64,000 nucleotides of DNA from Fictibacillus phosphorivorans (GTDB lineage Bacteria; Bacillota; Bacilli; Bacillales; Fictibacillaceae): the NCBI RefSeq assembly GCF_023715845.1, contig NZ_JAMBOR010000001.1:1-64000 (forward strand). The letters are read 5' to 3'. Of the stretch, positions 19,261 through 28,625 are shown piece after piece; positions within the stretch are counted from its first letter, which is position 1, and the number at the start of each line of letters is the position of its first letter. The position numbers were made by a program, and so were the translations under genes. The notes beneath the pieces were generated by a model. It was not told the DNA's origin. It saw only the letters and a list, made by a program, of their open reading frames with translations, and searched no databases.

Positions 19261-20321
19261 CAACAGAAAAGGAGACACTAAATTACGGGCCCGTTCTATT
19301 TCATTATGATCTTTTTCCTGAAAAGATTGAACGTCATGGGAAAGTGAAGAAGGTCATAACGAAACGAGGAACTTTTGCACTTAAAGAAGCAGAGATGAGC
19401 GAAGATGAAAGAAACTGGTTCACACATGTTATTCAAAGGCTTTCAGAAATTGGTTTCCATCAGGTAGTTCCTTTATATCCAACCAAATTCGGTGACTATA
19501 CCGTTCAGCTTGGGCCCAAAACCTACTATCTTATGCCTTGGTTCGCATCTGATGAGAGAAACGAAAGAGCAAAGGATGAAGTGCTGCTTGATCATCTAGG
19601 TAAGGTGCATGCTCTGACACTAAAAGAACAAGACTTTTCGAATGAAGTCGTTGAACATTCTTATCAATATTTAATGAACAGATGGGAAAACAGGCAGTTT
19701 GAAATGGAGAGATTTACAGAGGAAGCTGAACAGAAAACGTATATGTCTCCTTTTGAACTGACTTATCTAAGCCACTTTCATCAGATCATGAGAATGACTG
19801 AAGAAGCGAAAAGAAGATTAAGAGATTGGTACGATACGTGTCAGCGTGAAAAGCGATACAGAAGTGTACTATGCCATGGAAAAGTTTCAAGAAACCATTT
19901 GATATTCAACCCGAGCGGGGAAGGACATTTGCTTAACTTTGAAAAAGCAGTGCTGGACACACCGGTCAGAGATTTGGCCGTGTATTTTCGAAGAGCAGCA
20001 CATCAGAGAGATTGGTCGATTGAAGAAGGAAAGGCATTATTGGATTTATATGAGAAGCATGTCCCTCTTTTAAATGAAGAACGAGGACTATTAATTAGTT
20101 ATTTATCCTATCCAGAACCGGTATTTAATGCAGTAGATCTATACTGCAGCAAAAGAACCCAATATTCTCAAATCGAATTGGTGCACAGGCTTGAAAGCAG
20201 AATAAGAGCAATGAAAAAGATTCGTGATTTTTGTGATGCTATTATGATAGCTCCTCCTCCTTCTATGGACGAAAACGCACCAAAAAATATTCATATACAT
20301 GATGAAGAAGATCACATATAG
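19257..20321 (+). CDS. ysxE: spore coat-associated protein YsxE, CotS/aminoglycoside phosphotransferase-like fold
   Basis: 354 residues, related to spore coat protein CotS and the aminoglycoside phosphotransferase fold. The N-lobe lysine strand is TKRGTFALKEAE; the hinge is TYYLMPWF; the catalytic loop reads LCHGKVSRNHLIFN, with Lys where active kinases have Asp (HGD), followed by GEGHLLNFEKAVLDTPVRDLA. The changed catalytic Asp suggests a non-catalytic structural role, as is suspected for several coat proteins of this family. Third gene of the sigma-E operon with spoVID; its stop codon is part of a 17-bp perfect hairpin. Confidence 0.85.
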   Translation: MTTEKETLNYGPVLFHYDLFPEKIERHGKVKKVITKRGTFALKEAEMSEDERNWFTHVIQRLSEIGFHQVVPLYPTKFGDYTVQLGPKTYYLMPWFASDERNERAKDEVLLDHLGKVHALTLKEQDFSNEVVEHSYQYLMNRWENRQFEMERFTEEAEQKTYMSPFELTYLSHFHQIMRMTEEAKRRLRDWYDTCQREKRYRSVLCHGKVSRNHLIFNPSGEGHLLNFEKAVLDTPVRDLAVYFRRAAHQRDWSIEEGKALLDLYEKHVPLLNEERGLLISYLSYPEPVFNAVDLYCSKRTQYSQIELVHRLESRIRAMKKIRDFCDAIMIAPPPSMDENAPKNIHIHDEEDHI

Positions 20322-20342
20322 TTGACTATATGTGATCTTCTT
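20305..20342 (+). terminator. 17-bp perfect hairpin at the end of ysxE
   Basis: A perfect 17-bp stem (20305-20321 with 20326-20342) with a 4-base loop spanning the ysxE stop codon (20319-20321). Only a broken T-rich tail follows (TTGCTGGTTTT). It may terminate, or it may protect the 3' end of the mRNA. Confidence 0.65.
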
Positions 20343-20371
20343 GCTGGTTTTAGTCATTTTACCGAGATCTA

Positions 20372-20566
20372 TTAAAAATACTCATGACCAATCCCAAAAT
20401 GTAATACGAGGAGAATCAAGATAATGAAAAAATCAACGGCTGAAGGGAATAATAATGTCCGGATCAACTGAAAGACTATCAGTGGTAATGTAAATTGTCC
20501 AATTGCGTTCTTAACCGTTAGAAGCCAGCCAGGAAAGCGGGCTTTCCTAAAATATCTACGAGCCAA
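20372..20566 (-). CDS. small two-helix membrane protein
   Basis: 64 residues with a basic N-terminus (ARRYFRKARFPGW) and two hydrophobic stretches (about 25-40 and 43-60). The composition, positive-inside pattern and position between ysxE and the valS leader suggest a real conserved small protein; B. subtilis has a small gene in the same gap that I believe is yszA, but I cannot confirm identity. The only in-frame start is TTG at 20566 with a weak G-rich ribosome site. Just upstream is an ATG followed by a run of G that is out of frame; one base fewer in the G-run would join it to this frame. Confidence 0.5.
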   Translation of the reverse strand: MARRYFRKARFPGWLLTVKNAIGQFTLPLIVFQLIRTLLFPSAVDFFIILILLVLHFGIGHEYF

Positions 20567-20685
20567 GAAGAAGCCCCCCCATCCCCCTTTTTAATAATTT
20601 ATGCAAACTGGGTAAAGACGTGAAAGACGGGCTCACCAAAAAAATGTTATGCATAGAATAACTTTTACAAGTTAAGGTTATCCTA

Positions 20686-20713
20686 TTGACTAAAATTAGA
20701 ACTCTTGTATAAA
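20686..20713 (+). promoter_or_regulatory. sigma-A promoter of the valS leader
   Basis: TTGACT (20686-20691), 16-base spacer, TATAAA (20708-20713). It lies directly upstream of the T-box RNA, so the leader starts near 20720. Confidence 0.75.
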
Positions 20714-20724
20714 ATATAATCAGA

Positions 20725-20980
20725 TTCTATATTGTGCGTAGACAGGGAATAGTACAAACGCAACACCTTTTAGAGAGAGGGTTCATCTGCTGAAAGAATC
20801 CTTAAGGCCAGTTGGTTGGAAGTCGCCCTTGAGCATCTTCTTTGAACGATAAAGTAGAAGAAGACGGTAGACCCGTTATCGATTAAGAGTACAGCATGTT
20901 TATTTAAACGTGCCGTAAATTAAGGTGGTACCGCGGAACAGTCCTTTCGTCCTTTAAGACGAAAGGGCTTTTTTGTTTTT
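20725..20980 (+). promoter_or_regulatory. T-box riboswitch, valine (GUC specifier)
   Basis: A tRNA-sensing leader for valS-folC. Stem I has the AGAGAG distal motif (near 20772-20780) and the GCTGAAAG partner (near 20788-20797). The probable specifier is GTC at 20822-20824 in GGAAGTCGCC, a valine codon. The T-box core AAGGTGGTACCGCG is at 20922-20935. The terminator hairpin follows (20941-20951 with 20958-20968, then T6). Uncharged valyl-tRNA should favour the antiterminator and switch valS on. Confidence 0.93.
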
Positions 20981-21106
20981 AAAAAAGCTGTTTTCTTTAA
21001 ACTTGTTGCTCTTGAAAGTGGTTGCTCCAATCAAACTGTCAATGAAAAGAATCAACAAAAATGAATCTTTTAAAAAGAGTCCTTAGAAATAAAAGGAGGA
21101 GAAATG

Positions 21107-23755
21107 ATGACGAACGAACAGAAAGAACTGACGATGCCGACAAAGTACGATCCGAAGGCAACAGAAGAAAATCGTTATGATTTTTGGCTGAAAGGTAAAT
21201 TTTTTGAAGCCAAAGGTGATAAAGAGAAAGAGCCGTATACAATTGTTATTCCCCCACCGAACGTAACAGGTAAGCTTCACCTTGGTCATGCTTGGGATAC
21301 AGCACTTCAAGACATTCTTACTCGTACAAAACGCATGCAAGGTTATGATGTATTATGGTTGCCTGGTATGGATCACGCAGGTATTGCCACTCAAGCAAAG
21401 GTAGAAGGAAAACTTCGTGAAGAGGGAGTTTCTCGTTATGATCTTGGCCGTGAAAAGTTCCTTGAGAAGTCATGGGAATGGAAAGAGGAATATGCTCAAT
21501 TTATCCGTCAGCAGTGGGCAAAACTTGGACTTGGATTAGATTACTCCCGTGAACGTTTTACACTAGACGAAGGTCTTTCAGAAGCGGTTAAAGAAGTATT
21601 CGTAACGCTTTATGAAAAAGGTCTGATCTATCGTGGAGAATACATCATCAACTGGGATCCTCAAACAAAAACAGCACTTTCTGATATAGAAGTTATTCAT
21701 CAGGACGTTCAAGGTGCTTTCTATCATATGAAATATCCGCTTGCTGATGGCTCAGGACATATAGAAGTAGCGACAACTCGTCCTGAAACGATGCTTGGTG
21801 ATACAGCGATCGCCGTACATCCAAAAGATGAACGCTATCAGCACCTGATCGGCAAGAAAGCGATCTTGCCTATTGTTGGACGTGAGATCGAAATCGTAGG
21901 CGATGATTACGTAGATATGGAATTTGGTTCAGGGGCAGTTAAAATTACGCCTGCTCATGATCCAAACGACTTTGAGATTGGAAACAGACATAACCTAGAA
22001 CGTATCTTGGTAATGGATGAAGGCGGAAAGATGAACGAAAACGCCGGAAAATATCAAGGTCTCGATCGATTTGAGTGCCGAAAACAAATCGTAAAAGACC
22101 TTCAGGATCAAGGCGTTCTGTTTAAAATTGAAGAACATATGCATTCCGTTGGACACTCTGAAAGAAGCGGTGCTGTCGTAGAGCCATATCTATCTACACA
22201 ATGGTTCGTAAAGATGAAACCGTTAGCTGAAGAAGCAATCAAGCTACAACAAAGCGAAAACAAAGTTAATTTCGTACCAGATCGTTTTGAAAATACGTAT
22301 ATGCGTTGGATCGAAAACATCCGTGACTGGTGTATTTCTCGCCAGCTATGGTGGGGACACCGTATTCCGGCATGGTTTCACAAAGAAACAGGTGAGATCT
22401 ATGTTGGAAAAACAGAACCTAGTGACCCTGAAAATTGGGAGCAAGATACAGATGTTCTGGATACATGGTTCTCATCCGCTCTTTGGCCGTTTTCAACAAT
22501 GGGTTGGCCGGAAGAAGAATCAGCAGATCTTCAACGTTACTTTCCAGGAAATGTATTAGTAACTGGATATGATATTATTTCATTCTGGGTATCAAGAATG
22601 ATCTTCCAATCGCTGGAGTTCACAAACCAAAAGCCGTTTAACGATGTTTTAATCCATGGACTTGTTCGTGATTCAGAAGGTCGCAAAATGAGTAAGTCTC
22701 TCGGAAATGGTGTAGATCCGATGGATGTTATCGATAAGTATGGAGCAGATGCTCTCAGGTTCTTCTTAACGACAGGAAGTTCCCCTGGTAACGACCTTCG
22801 ATTCTACTGGGAAAAGGTTGAATCTACTTGGAACTTTGCGAATAAAATTTGGAACGCTTCTCGTTTTGCCCTCATGAATATGGATGGTTTGCAATACGAT
22901 AAGATTGATTTAACAGGCAAAAAGTCACTTGCTGACCAATGGATCTTGACGCGATTAAACGAAACAACCGAGGATATTACAAGACTCATCGATTCTTACG
23001 AGTTTGGAGAAGTGGGCCGCCTTCTTTATAACTTCATCTGGGATGATTTTTGCGATTGGTATATTGAGATGGCAAAACTTCCGTTGTATGGAGAAGATGA
23101 AGAAGCTAAGAAAACAACTCGTTCTGTTCTAGCTTATGTACTTGATCAGACGCTCCGTTTGCTTCATCCGTTCATGCCGTTCATTACAGAAGAGATCTGG
23201 CAGCATCTGCCGCATGAAGGTGAATCGATCACTGTAGCTGCTTGGCCGGTAAAACGCGATGATCTTCATTTCCCGGAAGCTGCAAAAGAATTTGCACTTG
23301 TGACAGAAGTGATTCGTTCTGTTCGTAATATTCGCTCAGAAATGAATGTTGCACCTAGCAAGCCGATCGAACTTCAGATCAAACCGAAAAATAAAGAGAT
23401 CTTAAAAGCTCTAGATTCAAACCGCAGCTACCTAGTACGTTTTTGTAATCCTAGCGAGCTTCTGATCTCTGATGAAATCTCTGCACCAGAAAAAAGCATG
23501 AGTACGGTTTTAACAGGACTTGAAATGTACCTTCCTCTTGAAGGGCTATTGAATATTGAAGAAGAGATCAAACGTCTTGAAAAAGAAGCAGAAAAATACG
23601 CAAAAGAAGTAGAGCGTGTAAAGAAAAAATTAAGCAATGAAGGTTTTATGAAAAAAGCACCTGAGAAGGTTATTGCTGAAGAGCGTGCAAAAGAAAGTGA
23701 TTATCAGGAAAAATATGATAATGTTCTCGCACGTATTAAAGAGCTTCAAAGCTAA
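21107..23755 (+). CDS. valS: valyl-tRNA synthetase
   Basis: Class Ia aminoacyl-tRNA synthetase that charges tRNA(Val) and edits mischarged threonine. About 882 residues. The HIGH-type motif is [15 protein letters not shown], the KMSKS motif is [11 protein letters not shown], the editing domain (CP1) contains [12 protein letters not shown], and a C-terminal coiled coil occupies the last 65 residues ([20 protein letters not shown]). Two adjacent ATG codons exist; 21107 is 7 bases from GGAGG, 21104 only 4. Expression is controlled by the valine T-box at 20725-20980. A hairpin terminator lies between it and folC, so folC may be only partly co-transcribed. Confidence 0.97.
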   Translation: MTNEQKELTMPTKYDPKATEENRYDFWLKGKFFEAKGDKEKEPYTIVIPPPNVTGKLHLGHAWDTALQDILTRTKRMQGYDVLWLPGMDHAGIATQAKVEGKLREEGVSRYDLGREKFLEKSWEWKEEYAQFIRQQWAKLGLGLDYSRERFTLDEGLSEAVKEVFVTLYEKGLIYRGEYIINWDPQTKTALSDIEVIHQDVQGAFYHMKYPLADGSGHIEVATTRPETMLGDTAIAVHPKDERYQHLIGKKAILPIVGREIEIVGDDYVDMEFGSGAVKITPAHDPNDFEIGNRHNLERILVMDEGGKMNENAGKYQGLDRFECRKQIVKDLQDQGVLFKIEEHMHSVGHSERSGAVVEPYLSTQWFVKMKPLAEEAIKLQQSENKVNFVPDRFENTYMRWIENIRDWCISRQLWWGHRIPAWFHKETGEIYVGKTEPSDPENWEQDTDVLDTWFSSALWPFSTMGWPEEESADLQRYFPGNVLVTGYDIISFWVSRMIFQSLEFTNQKPFNDVLIHGLVRDSEGRKMSKSLGNGVDPMDVIDKYGADALRFFLTTGSSPGNDLRFYWEKVESTWNFANKIWNASRFALMNMDGLQYDKIDLTGKKSLADQWILTRLNETTEDITRLIDSYEFGEVGRLLYNFIWDDFCDWYIEMAKLPLYGEDEEAKKTTRSVLAYVLDQTLRLLHPFMPFITEEIWQHLPHEGESITVAAWPVKRDDLHFPEAAKEFALVTEVIRSVRNIRSEMNVAPSKPIELQIKPKNKEILKALDSNRSYLVRFCNPSELLISDEISAPEKSMSTVLTGLEMYLPLEGLLNIEEEIKRLEKEAEKYAKEVERVKKKLSNEGFMKKAPEKVIAEERAKESDYQEKYDNVLARIKELQS

Positions 23756-23772
23756 CAGCATTTTAGAATATG

Positions 23773-23810
23773 AGGCGGATCCTTTTTAAGTTGGGATTCG
23801 CCTTCTTTTT
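23773..23810 (+). terminator. valS terminator
   Basis: A 10-bp stem (23773-23782 with 23794-23803) and T-run, directly before folC. Confidence 0.7.
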
Positions 23811-23834
23811 AGTTGATGAAGGGCGGGCTAACGA

Positions 23835-25130
23835 TTGAATACTTACGAAGATGCACTAACTTGGATACATGGTTTATTAAAATTTGGTATAAAGCCAGGA
23901 TTAAAGAGAGTGGAATGGCTGCTGAAAAGAACGGGGAATCCAGAAAGCAAAATCAAATGTATACATATTGCCGGAACAAACGGAAAAGGATCCACTGTCG
24001 AATACTTACGCAGTATTTTTAATGAAGCAGGCTATAATGTAGGGACTTTTACATCACCATACCTCATCACTTTTAACGAAAGAGTTTCCATTAATAAAGT
24101 ACCCATTCGAGATCAGGAACTGTTGGAATACGTAAAGGTGATAAAACCGTTAGTAGATGAACTAACTGAAACATCATTGGGAAGTCCGACAGAGTTTGAA
24201 GTGATCACGGTTATATCCTTGCTATATTTTGCTGATAAACAGCCGGATATTGTTGTGTATGAAACTGGATTAGGTGGTTTATATGATTCTACAAATGTAA
24301 TCACACCGATCTTAAGTTTAATATCAAATATTGGATATGATCATATGGGAATCTTAGGGGAAACAATCGAGGAAATTGCCTTTCAAAAAGCCGGGATCAT
24401 TAAAAAAGAAGTTCCGGTAATCTCAGCTGTAGAACAGACTGAAGCCTTACAAGTCATTGAGAAAAAGGCTCAAACCATGAATTCAGAGTCTTTATCCCTT
24501 GGACGAGATTTTTCAGTTCATCACCATAGAAGTACGGACTGGGGAGAAGAGTTTGAATATACGGGACAAGAAAAATCAAACTTCATATCAGAAATCTCTA
24601 TGAAAGGCTTTCATCAAGTAAAAAATGCAGGACTGGCGATTGCTGCAGTTGAATATTTGACGAAAAAAAATCTTTTCACAATAGATGACGAAAAAATAAA
24701 AATAGGTTTAATTCGTGCAAACTGGGCAGGAAGGTTTGAAAAAGTTTCTTCTTCACCCGATATAATTATAGATGGTGCACATAATCTTCAAGGGATAAAA
24801 GCTCTTAAACAAACTCTTGAACATCACTATAAAGATAGAAAGATTTATTTATTGTTCGCTGCTTTGCATGATAAAGCTTACCAAAACATGATGAAAGAGC
24901 TAGAAAATATTATTCATGAAGCTTATTTCACTACCTTTACATTTCCTAGAGCAGCATCTGCAGAACAGTTGCAAGCGGAGAGTCCTTTTGTAACATCATG
25001 TGCGATCTCGGATTGGAGTGAAGCTTTAGAAGTGATACGGAAAAAACTTCGAGATGAAGATGTTCTAATCATCACCGGCTCTCTTTACTTTATTTCTGAG
25101 GTTCGAAAAAGTTTTCAAAATATGGAATAA
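23835..25130 (+). CDS. folC: folylpolyglutamate synthase / dihydrofolate synthase
   Basis: Mur-ligase-family enzyme that adds glutamate to dihydropteroate and to folates. 431 residues. The P-loop is HIAGTNGKGSTVEYLRS; further landmarks are TFTSPYLITFNER, the glycine-rich VYETGLGGLYDSTN, and IIDGAHNLQGIKAL in the C-terminal domain. The TTG start at 23835 has a G-rich site (GGGCGGG) and gives the family N-terminus (NTYEDALTWIHGLLKFG). It follows valS as in B. subtilis. In B. subtilis comC comes next; here a membrane GGDEF gene takes that place. Confidence 0.95.
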   Translation: MNTYEDALTWIHGLLKFGIKPGLKRVEWLLKRTGNPESKIKCIHIAGTNGKGSTVEYLRSIFNEAGYNVGTFTSPYLITFNERVSINKVPIRDQELLEYVKVIKPLVDELTETSLGSPTEFEVITVISLLYFADKQPDIVVYETGLGGLYDSTNVITPILSLISNIGYDHMGILGETIEEIAFQKAGIIKKEVPVISAVEQTEALQVIEKKAQTMNSESLSLGRDFSVHHHRSTDWGEEFEYTGQEKSNFISEISMKGFHQVKNAGLAIAAVEYLTKKNLFTIDDEKIKIGLIRANWAGRFEKVSSSPDIIIDGAHNLQGIKALKQTLEHHYKDRKIYLLFAALHDKAYQNMMKELENIIHEAYFTTFTFPRAASAEQLQAESPFVTSCAISDWSEALEVIRKKLRDEDVLIITGSLYFISEVRKSFQNME

Positions 25131-25230
25131 CATTTATTGTAATTTTTTGACTTTTTGATAAAATAAATAGGTAAGATAATGGTACTAGTAAAAAAGATGG
25201 ATATAGAGATGCAAAAGGAAGGGGTAAGCC

Positions 25231-26951
25231 ATGGAATCTCAGATGAACAATATGAGAAAACGCAATTATTTAATAGCTGCATGGCTCGTTTTATTCCCAA
25301 TAGCTTTATATACGGCGGTCCAAATGACGAACAACCAGCCTGATTTAAAGTTAGTCGACCTTGGCATCATTTCTCTATTAGCTGTTATCGTTTCAATGTT
25401 TCCGATTAAGGTTCTTAATGCGAATATCTCATTCATGTCGGGAATAAATTTAGCAGTCTTTTTATATTATGGCCTTACAGTAGCTTTATTGATAACGATA
25501 TTATCATTACTGGCTATGTTTTTCTCCCTGAAAGTAAATGTAATCAAAGAGTATTACAGATATATGGCAAATACGCTTATGTTCTCATGGATCATCATTT
25601 GTGAAGCGATTGTTTTTTACTTTCTTGGCGGGGAAACAGGCGCATTTAACTTAAATGAATCGATCAACTTAGTCCCAGTTTTTGGATACGTCCTTACAGG
25701 GTTAATATTGAATCATGTTGGATTGTATTTTATTATCACTGTCCTTTATGAACAATCTAGCCGTTTTATTGATCGTGATGCGTTATGGGATCTCGTTTCA
25801 GAAGTTCTTGCTATACCAGTTGGACTTATGCTGTACGTATTATATTCTCAATTGGGACAGCCTGCTATTTTTTATGTAGGGCTACCGGTTATCTCACTTT
25901 CCTTCATCATTAAACTTTATCATTCGAGTGAACAGATCAATATTTCTTTACAAAAAGCGAGTGAAATTGGGCAGCAGCTTTCGGAACATTTAAAAGTGGA
26001 TCCTATTTTAGATATTTTCATAGAGAAACTTATTGCCTTTATGACGGTTGATTTTGCCTTTATCTATGATGCAGATGCGGGTGAACATTTAAAAATCATT
26101 AGAAAATATGAAAGTGAAGAAGGCATCTTAAATTCAATTCCTATCAAAAAGCATGAAGCGATTAGCGGAAAAGTATGGTCTAGCGGGATGAGTATTAGGT
26201 ATTGCAAGATCAAAGCCTGGAGAGAAATATCTGAAACTTTCTTTCAAGGGAAAGCAGAATCCGTTGTATCCGTTCCTATGATCCGGAACCAAAAGATCGT
26301 CGGGATTATACTTTCGCCTCTAAGAAAAAACATGCCTACCAAAAGCATCATCTGATTATTTTAGAGATTTTGGCAAACTATTTAGCGGTTGCAATTGATA
26401 ATGCTAAAAACTATGAATCTACGAAATTAAAAAGTGAGCAATGTCCTTTAACCGGTCTTTTTAACTACAGGTACTTTGAAGATCTTCTGGCAACGATGTA
26501 TAACAACTATGACTATTTCAGAAAAAAATTTTCTGTCATACTGCTAGATATCGATCATTTTAAAGCAGTAAATGATTCATACGGTCATCAAAGCGGTAAT
26601 GAAGTCCTCATCATGCTTGCTCGAAGGCTTGAAGATTTTATAGGGGAACGGGGAACCGTAGCCCGATATGGCGGTGAGGAATTTATTATCCTCCTGCCTG
26701 AATCCGGTGGCAAAGAATGTTTGGAAATAGCTGAACAGCTTCGTTCTGAGATTTCGGCCAATGGATTTGAAATTCATAACGATCTAACCGATAAGTGTAA
26801 ACAACATATTTACATAACAGCTAGTATTGGTATAGCTACCGCTCCTCATCAAGGGGAAGATCCTTTAACATTGATAAGAAATGCAGATCGAGCCATGTAT
26901 ACAGGTGCAAAACAACAAGGCAGAAACAAAGTAGCCGCTTATATCGGATAG
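25231..26951 (+). pseudogene. membrane GAF-GGDEF diguanylate cyclase split by a -1 frameshift
   Basis: Two reading frames form one protein. The first (25231-26355) has about seven membrane segments (residues 12-235) and a GAF domain (about 250-370). The second (next frame, running to 26951) begins with the end of the GAF helix (ANYLAVAIDNAKNYE) and a full GGDEF domain with the GGEEF active site in ARYGGEEFIILLP, which would make cyclic di-GMP. The RxxD inhibitory site is absent (GERG instead). The shift is -1 and lies near 26310: restoring one base after ATA gives the expected GII-TFASKKKHAYQKHHLIILE. A canonical slippery heptamer A AAA AAC sits at 26325-26331 in the upstream frame, before the TGA at 26353. 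It could be a pseudogene, a sequencing error, or a frameshifted gene. A GGAAGGGG site precedes ATG 25231. Confidence 0.8.
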
Positions 26952-26958
26952 TCCTAAT

Positions 26959-26990
26959 AGACCTCAGGAAATTACCTGGGGTCTTTATTT
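26959..26990 (+). terminator. terminator after the GGDEF gene
   Basis: A 10-bp stem (26959-26968 with 26975-26984) with one wobble pair and a T-rich tail. Confidence 0.7.
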
Positions 26991-27122
26991 ACGCATAAAA
27001 AATTTCATTCTAAAGGATCTTTGGTTTACGCATACTCCTTTTTACCTTGAATCTGCTTTTTCAGTTCTATTAAATGTCCATTTGCATATGATTTACTAGA
27101 TGCTAGAGAGGAGCGGATAGTC

Positions 27123-28115
27123 TTGAAACAAGAGATTTCAATATTAATAAACGGTAAACAACAGCATTATAATAAGAGTTCCTGTGAACCAGACCAAACG
27201 AGTAATGAGGTAGCAGCGACTATAGAAGTTCTTGATAAAGATGAATACACGGTACTTGCAGAGCCGGTAAAGAAAAGTGATATTGTTTTTAAAAGAAAGA
27301 AAATGAATATGTTCTCTAAAAAAAGGACGAGCTTTCTTGTTCCTCATAAAGGCAAATCTTTATCAAAGCAGATCTTAGCAGCTGTAATGGCGGCGGTAGT
27401 AACGGGTACTGTTTTAGGTATTATGGTTCTGATGGTATTTTCATCAGATATTACAGAAGCAGGAAATCTTAACTCTGAAGCGGTTCCTGTTCAGAAAGAA
27501 GGTTCTCCTTCTGGGAAGAAACTTGTCAAACTCCCTCCGATCCACTTAGAATTCTCAGCCTTGCAAGCTGGTGTATTCTCAACGAAAGAAAGAGCGGAAG
27601 ACGTTGTGAAAGATATAGAAGACAAGGGTTACTCTGGTGTGATCGTTCCAGCGGGTGATGAAAAATCTGCCGTTATTGTAGGTATCGCGAATGAAAAGCA
27701 TCAACTAGAAAGTTATCGTGAAAATTATCAAGATAAAATGGATAAACCAATCGTAAAAACATTGTCTTTCACATTCGAAGATCTAAAAACACCCAATAGC
27801 TTAGACGAGACCTATTTTACAAATGGCAAGATTCTTCTACAGAACGTACTAACGCTCTCCCAAATGCCCGGTGCGAAAGAATCGGGACTTGATCAAACGT
27901 TAAGTGATTTTAATAAGTGGAAACAGTACGGACAGAACCAAAAGAAGAATTGGAAGGACAATACAGCAAAAGCTGCTTCTGATTTTGAGAAACAGCTTGA
28001 AGGTGCTTTTTTAGCTCTGAAAGATACCAAGAAAGGAGAATTGAACTGGGGATTTCAGCAAAAGGCCATGGACAGTCTTCAATCCTATAAAAAGCTTTTA
28101 GAGACATTGAAATAG
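27123..28115 (+). CDS. spoIIB: stage II sporulation protein SpoIIB
   Basis: Septum-localised protein that helps septal peptidoglycan thinning at the start of engulfment. 330 residues. A basic cytoplasmic N-terminus (about 1-80) is followed by one membrane segment (about 83-105, ILAAVMAAVVTGTVLGIMV) and an extracytoplasmic region with a SPOR-type fold (FSALQAGVFSTKERAEDVVKD and SAVIVGIANEKHQLES), then a helical tail. The start is TTG at 27123 with GAGGAG upstream. It follows the usual folC-(comC)-spoIIB-maf order. I could not find a convincing promoter in the 130 bases upstream. Confidence 0.85.
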   Translation: MKQEISILINGKQQHYNKSSCEPDQTSNEVAATIEVLDKDEYTVLAEPVKKSDIVFKRKKMNMFSKKRTSFLVPHKGKSLSKQILAAVMAAVVTGTVLGIMVLMVFSSDITEAGNLNSEAVPVQKEGSPSGKKLVKLPPIHLEFSALQAGVFSTKERAEDVVKDIEDKGYSGVIVPAGDEKSAVIVGIANEKHQLESYRENYQDKMDKPIVKTLSFTFEDLKTPNSLDETYFTNGKILLQNVLTLSQMPGAKESGLDQTLSDFNKWKQYGQNQKKNWKDNTAKAASDFEKQLEGAFLALKDTKKGELNWGFQQKAMDSLQSYKKLLETLK

Positions 28116-28165
28116 GAAGTTTGTTAGTAAATGGTATTTTCGTATCCATGCTTGCTTTGTTTGTA

Positions 28166-28343
28166 GTTGATTTTTGCTTCAGGTACTTGCTTTCCCGGTG
28201 AGACCTTTTGCTGCTCGCACCCTAAAAGGTCTCAACTGACCGCTCGTCCCATAGGACAAGGAAAGCTTCCACAGCGATTCATCGCAGGTAGAATGTGTTC
28301 TTTACATTTTCGAGAAGTCTCGGACCCTGCGCTTTTAATCAAC
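28166..28343. repeat. dispersed intergenic repeat element, copy 2 (diverged)
   Basis: About 178 bp with imperfect inverted ends: GTTGATTTTTGCTTCAGGT at 28166-28184 and, at the other end, ACCCTGCGCTTTTAATCAAC (28324-28343). Inside, GGTGAGACC and AAAAGGTCTCAACTGACCGC echo the GTCTCACCTGTCCC word of the copy at 9263. It has no credible gene: the 63-codon frame in it runs across the inverted ends. Confidence 0.55.
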
Positions 28344-28373
28344 ATGCATGGAAGATAAAAACTTGCAAGCTTT

Positions 28374-28412
28374 AAAAGAGCAGAGACCCTTCCCCTGTCT
28401 CTGCTTTTTTTA
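28374..28412 (+). terminator. terminator downstream of spoIIB
   Basis: A 9-bp stem (28379-28387 with 28397-28405) extended by A/T pairs, then T6. It ends the spoIIB transcript after it crosses the repeat element. Confidence 0.75.
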
Positions 28413-28515
28413 TATAGGTTTAGATATCGATTTTTTTTCAATCATGTGCTATTCGGGAAATTTGTCAAAAAACGTCTAAGAATGTTACCGTTTGCCCACA
28501 TAAAAAAGTCGAAAT

Positions 28516-28548
28516 CGCCGAAAAACTAATAGAAGTAAGTTTTTGGCG
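28516..28548. other. unassigned inverted repeat upstream of maf
   Basis: CGCCGAAAAACT (28516-28527) and AGTTTTTGGCG (28538-28548) pair over 11 bp with one bulged G and a 10-base loop. It is 15 bases before the -35 of the maf promoter and has no T-run, so an operator is possible. Nothing else is seen between the spoIIB terminator and the promoter. Confidence 0.4.
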
Positions 28549-28562
28549 CTGTTTGTCTATTT

Positions 28563-28591
28563 TTTACAAGTTTGTTATTGTTAACTATAGA
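28563..28591 (+). promoter_or_regulatory. sigma-A promoter of maf-radC
   Basis: TTTACA (28563-28568), 17-base spacer, TATAGA (28586-28591), 35 bases before the maf start. Confidence 0.65.
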
Positions 28592-28625
28592 TTTAACAAC
28601 TACGAACGAATTGAAAGGTGATTAC

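Noticed and set aside
28167-28358. 63-codon reading frame after spoIIB
   Set aside because: It is contained in the second repeat element and lacks a ribosome site.
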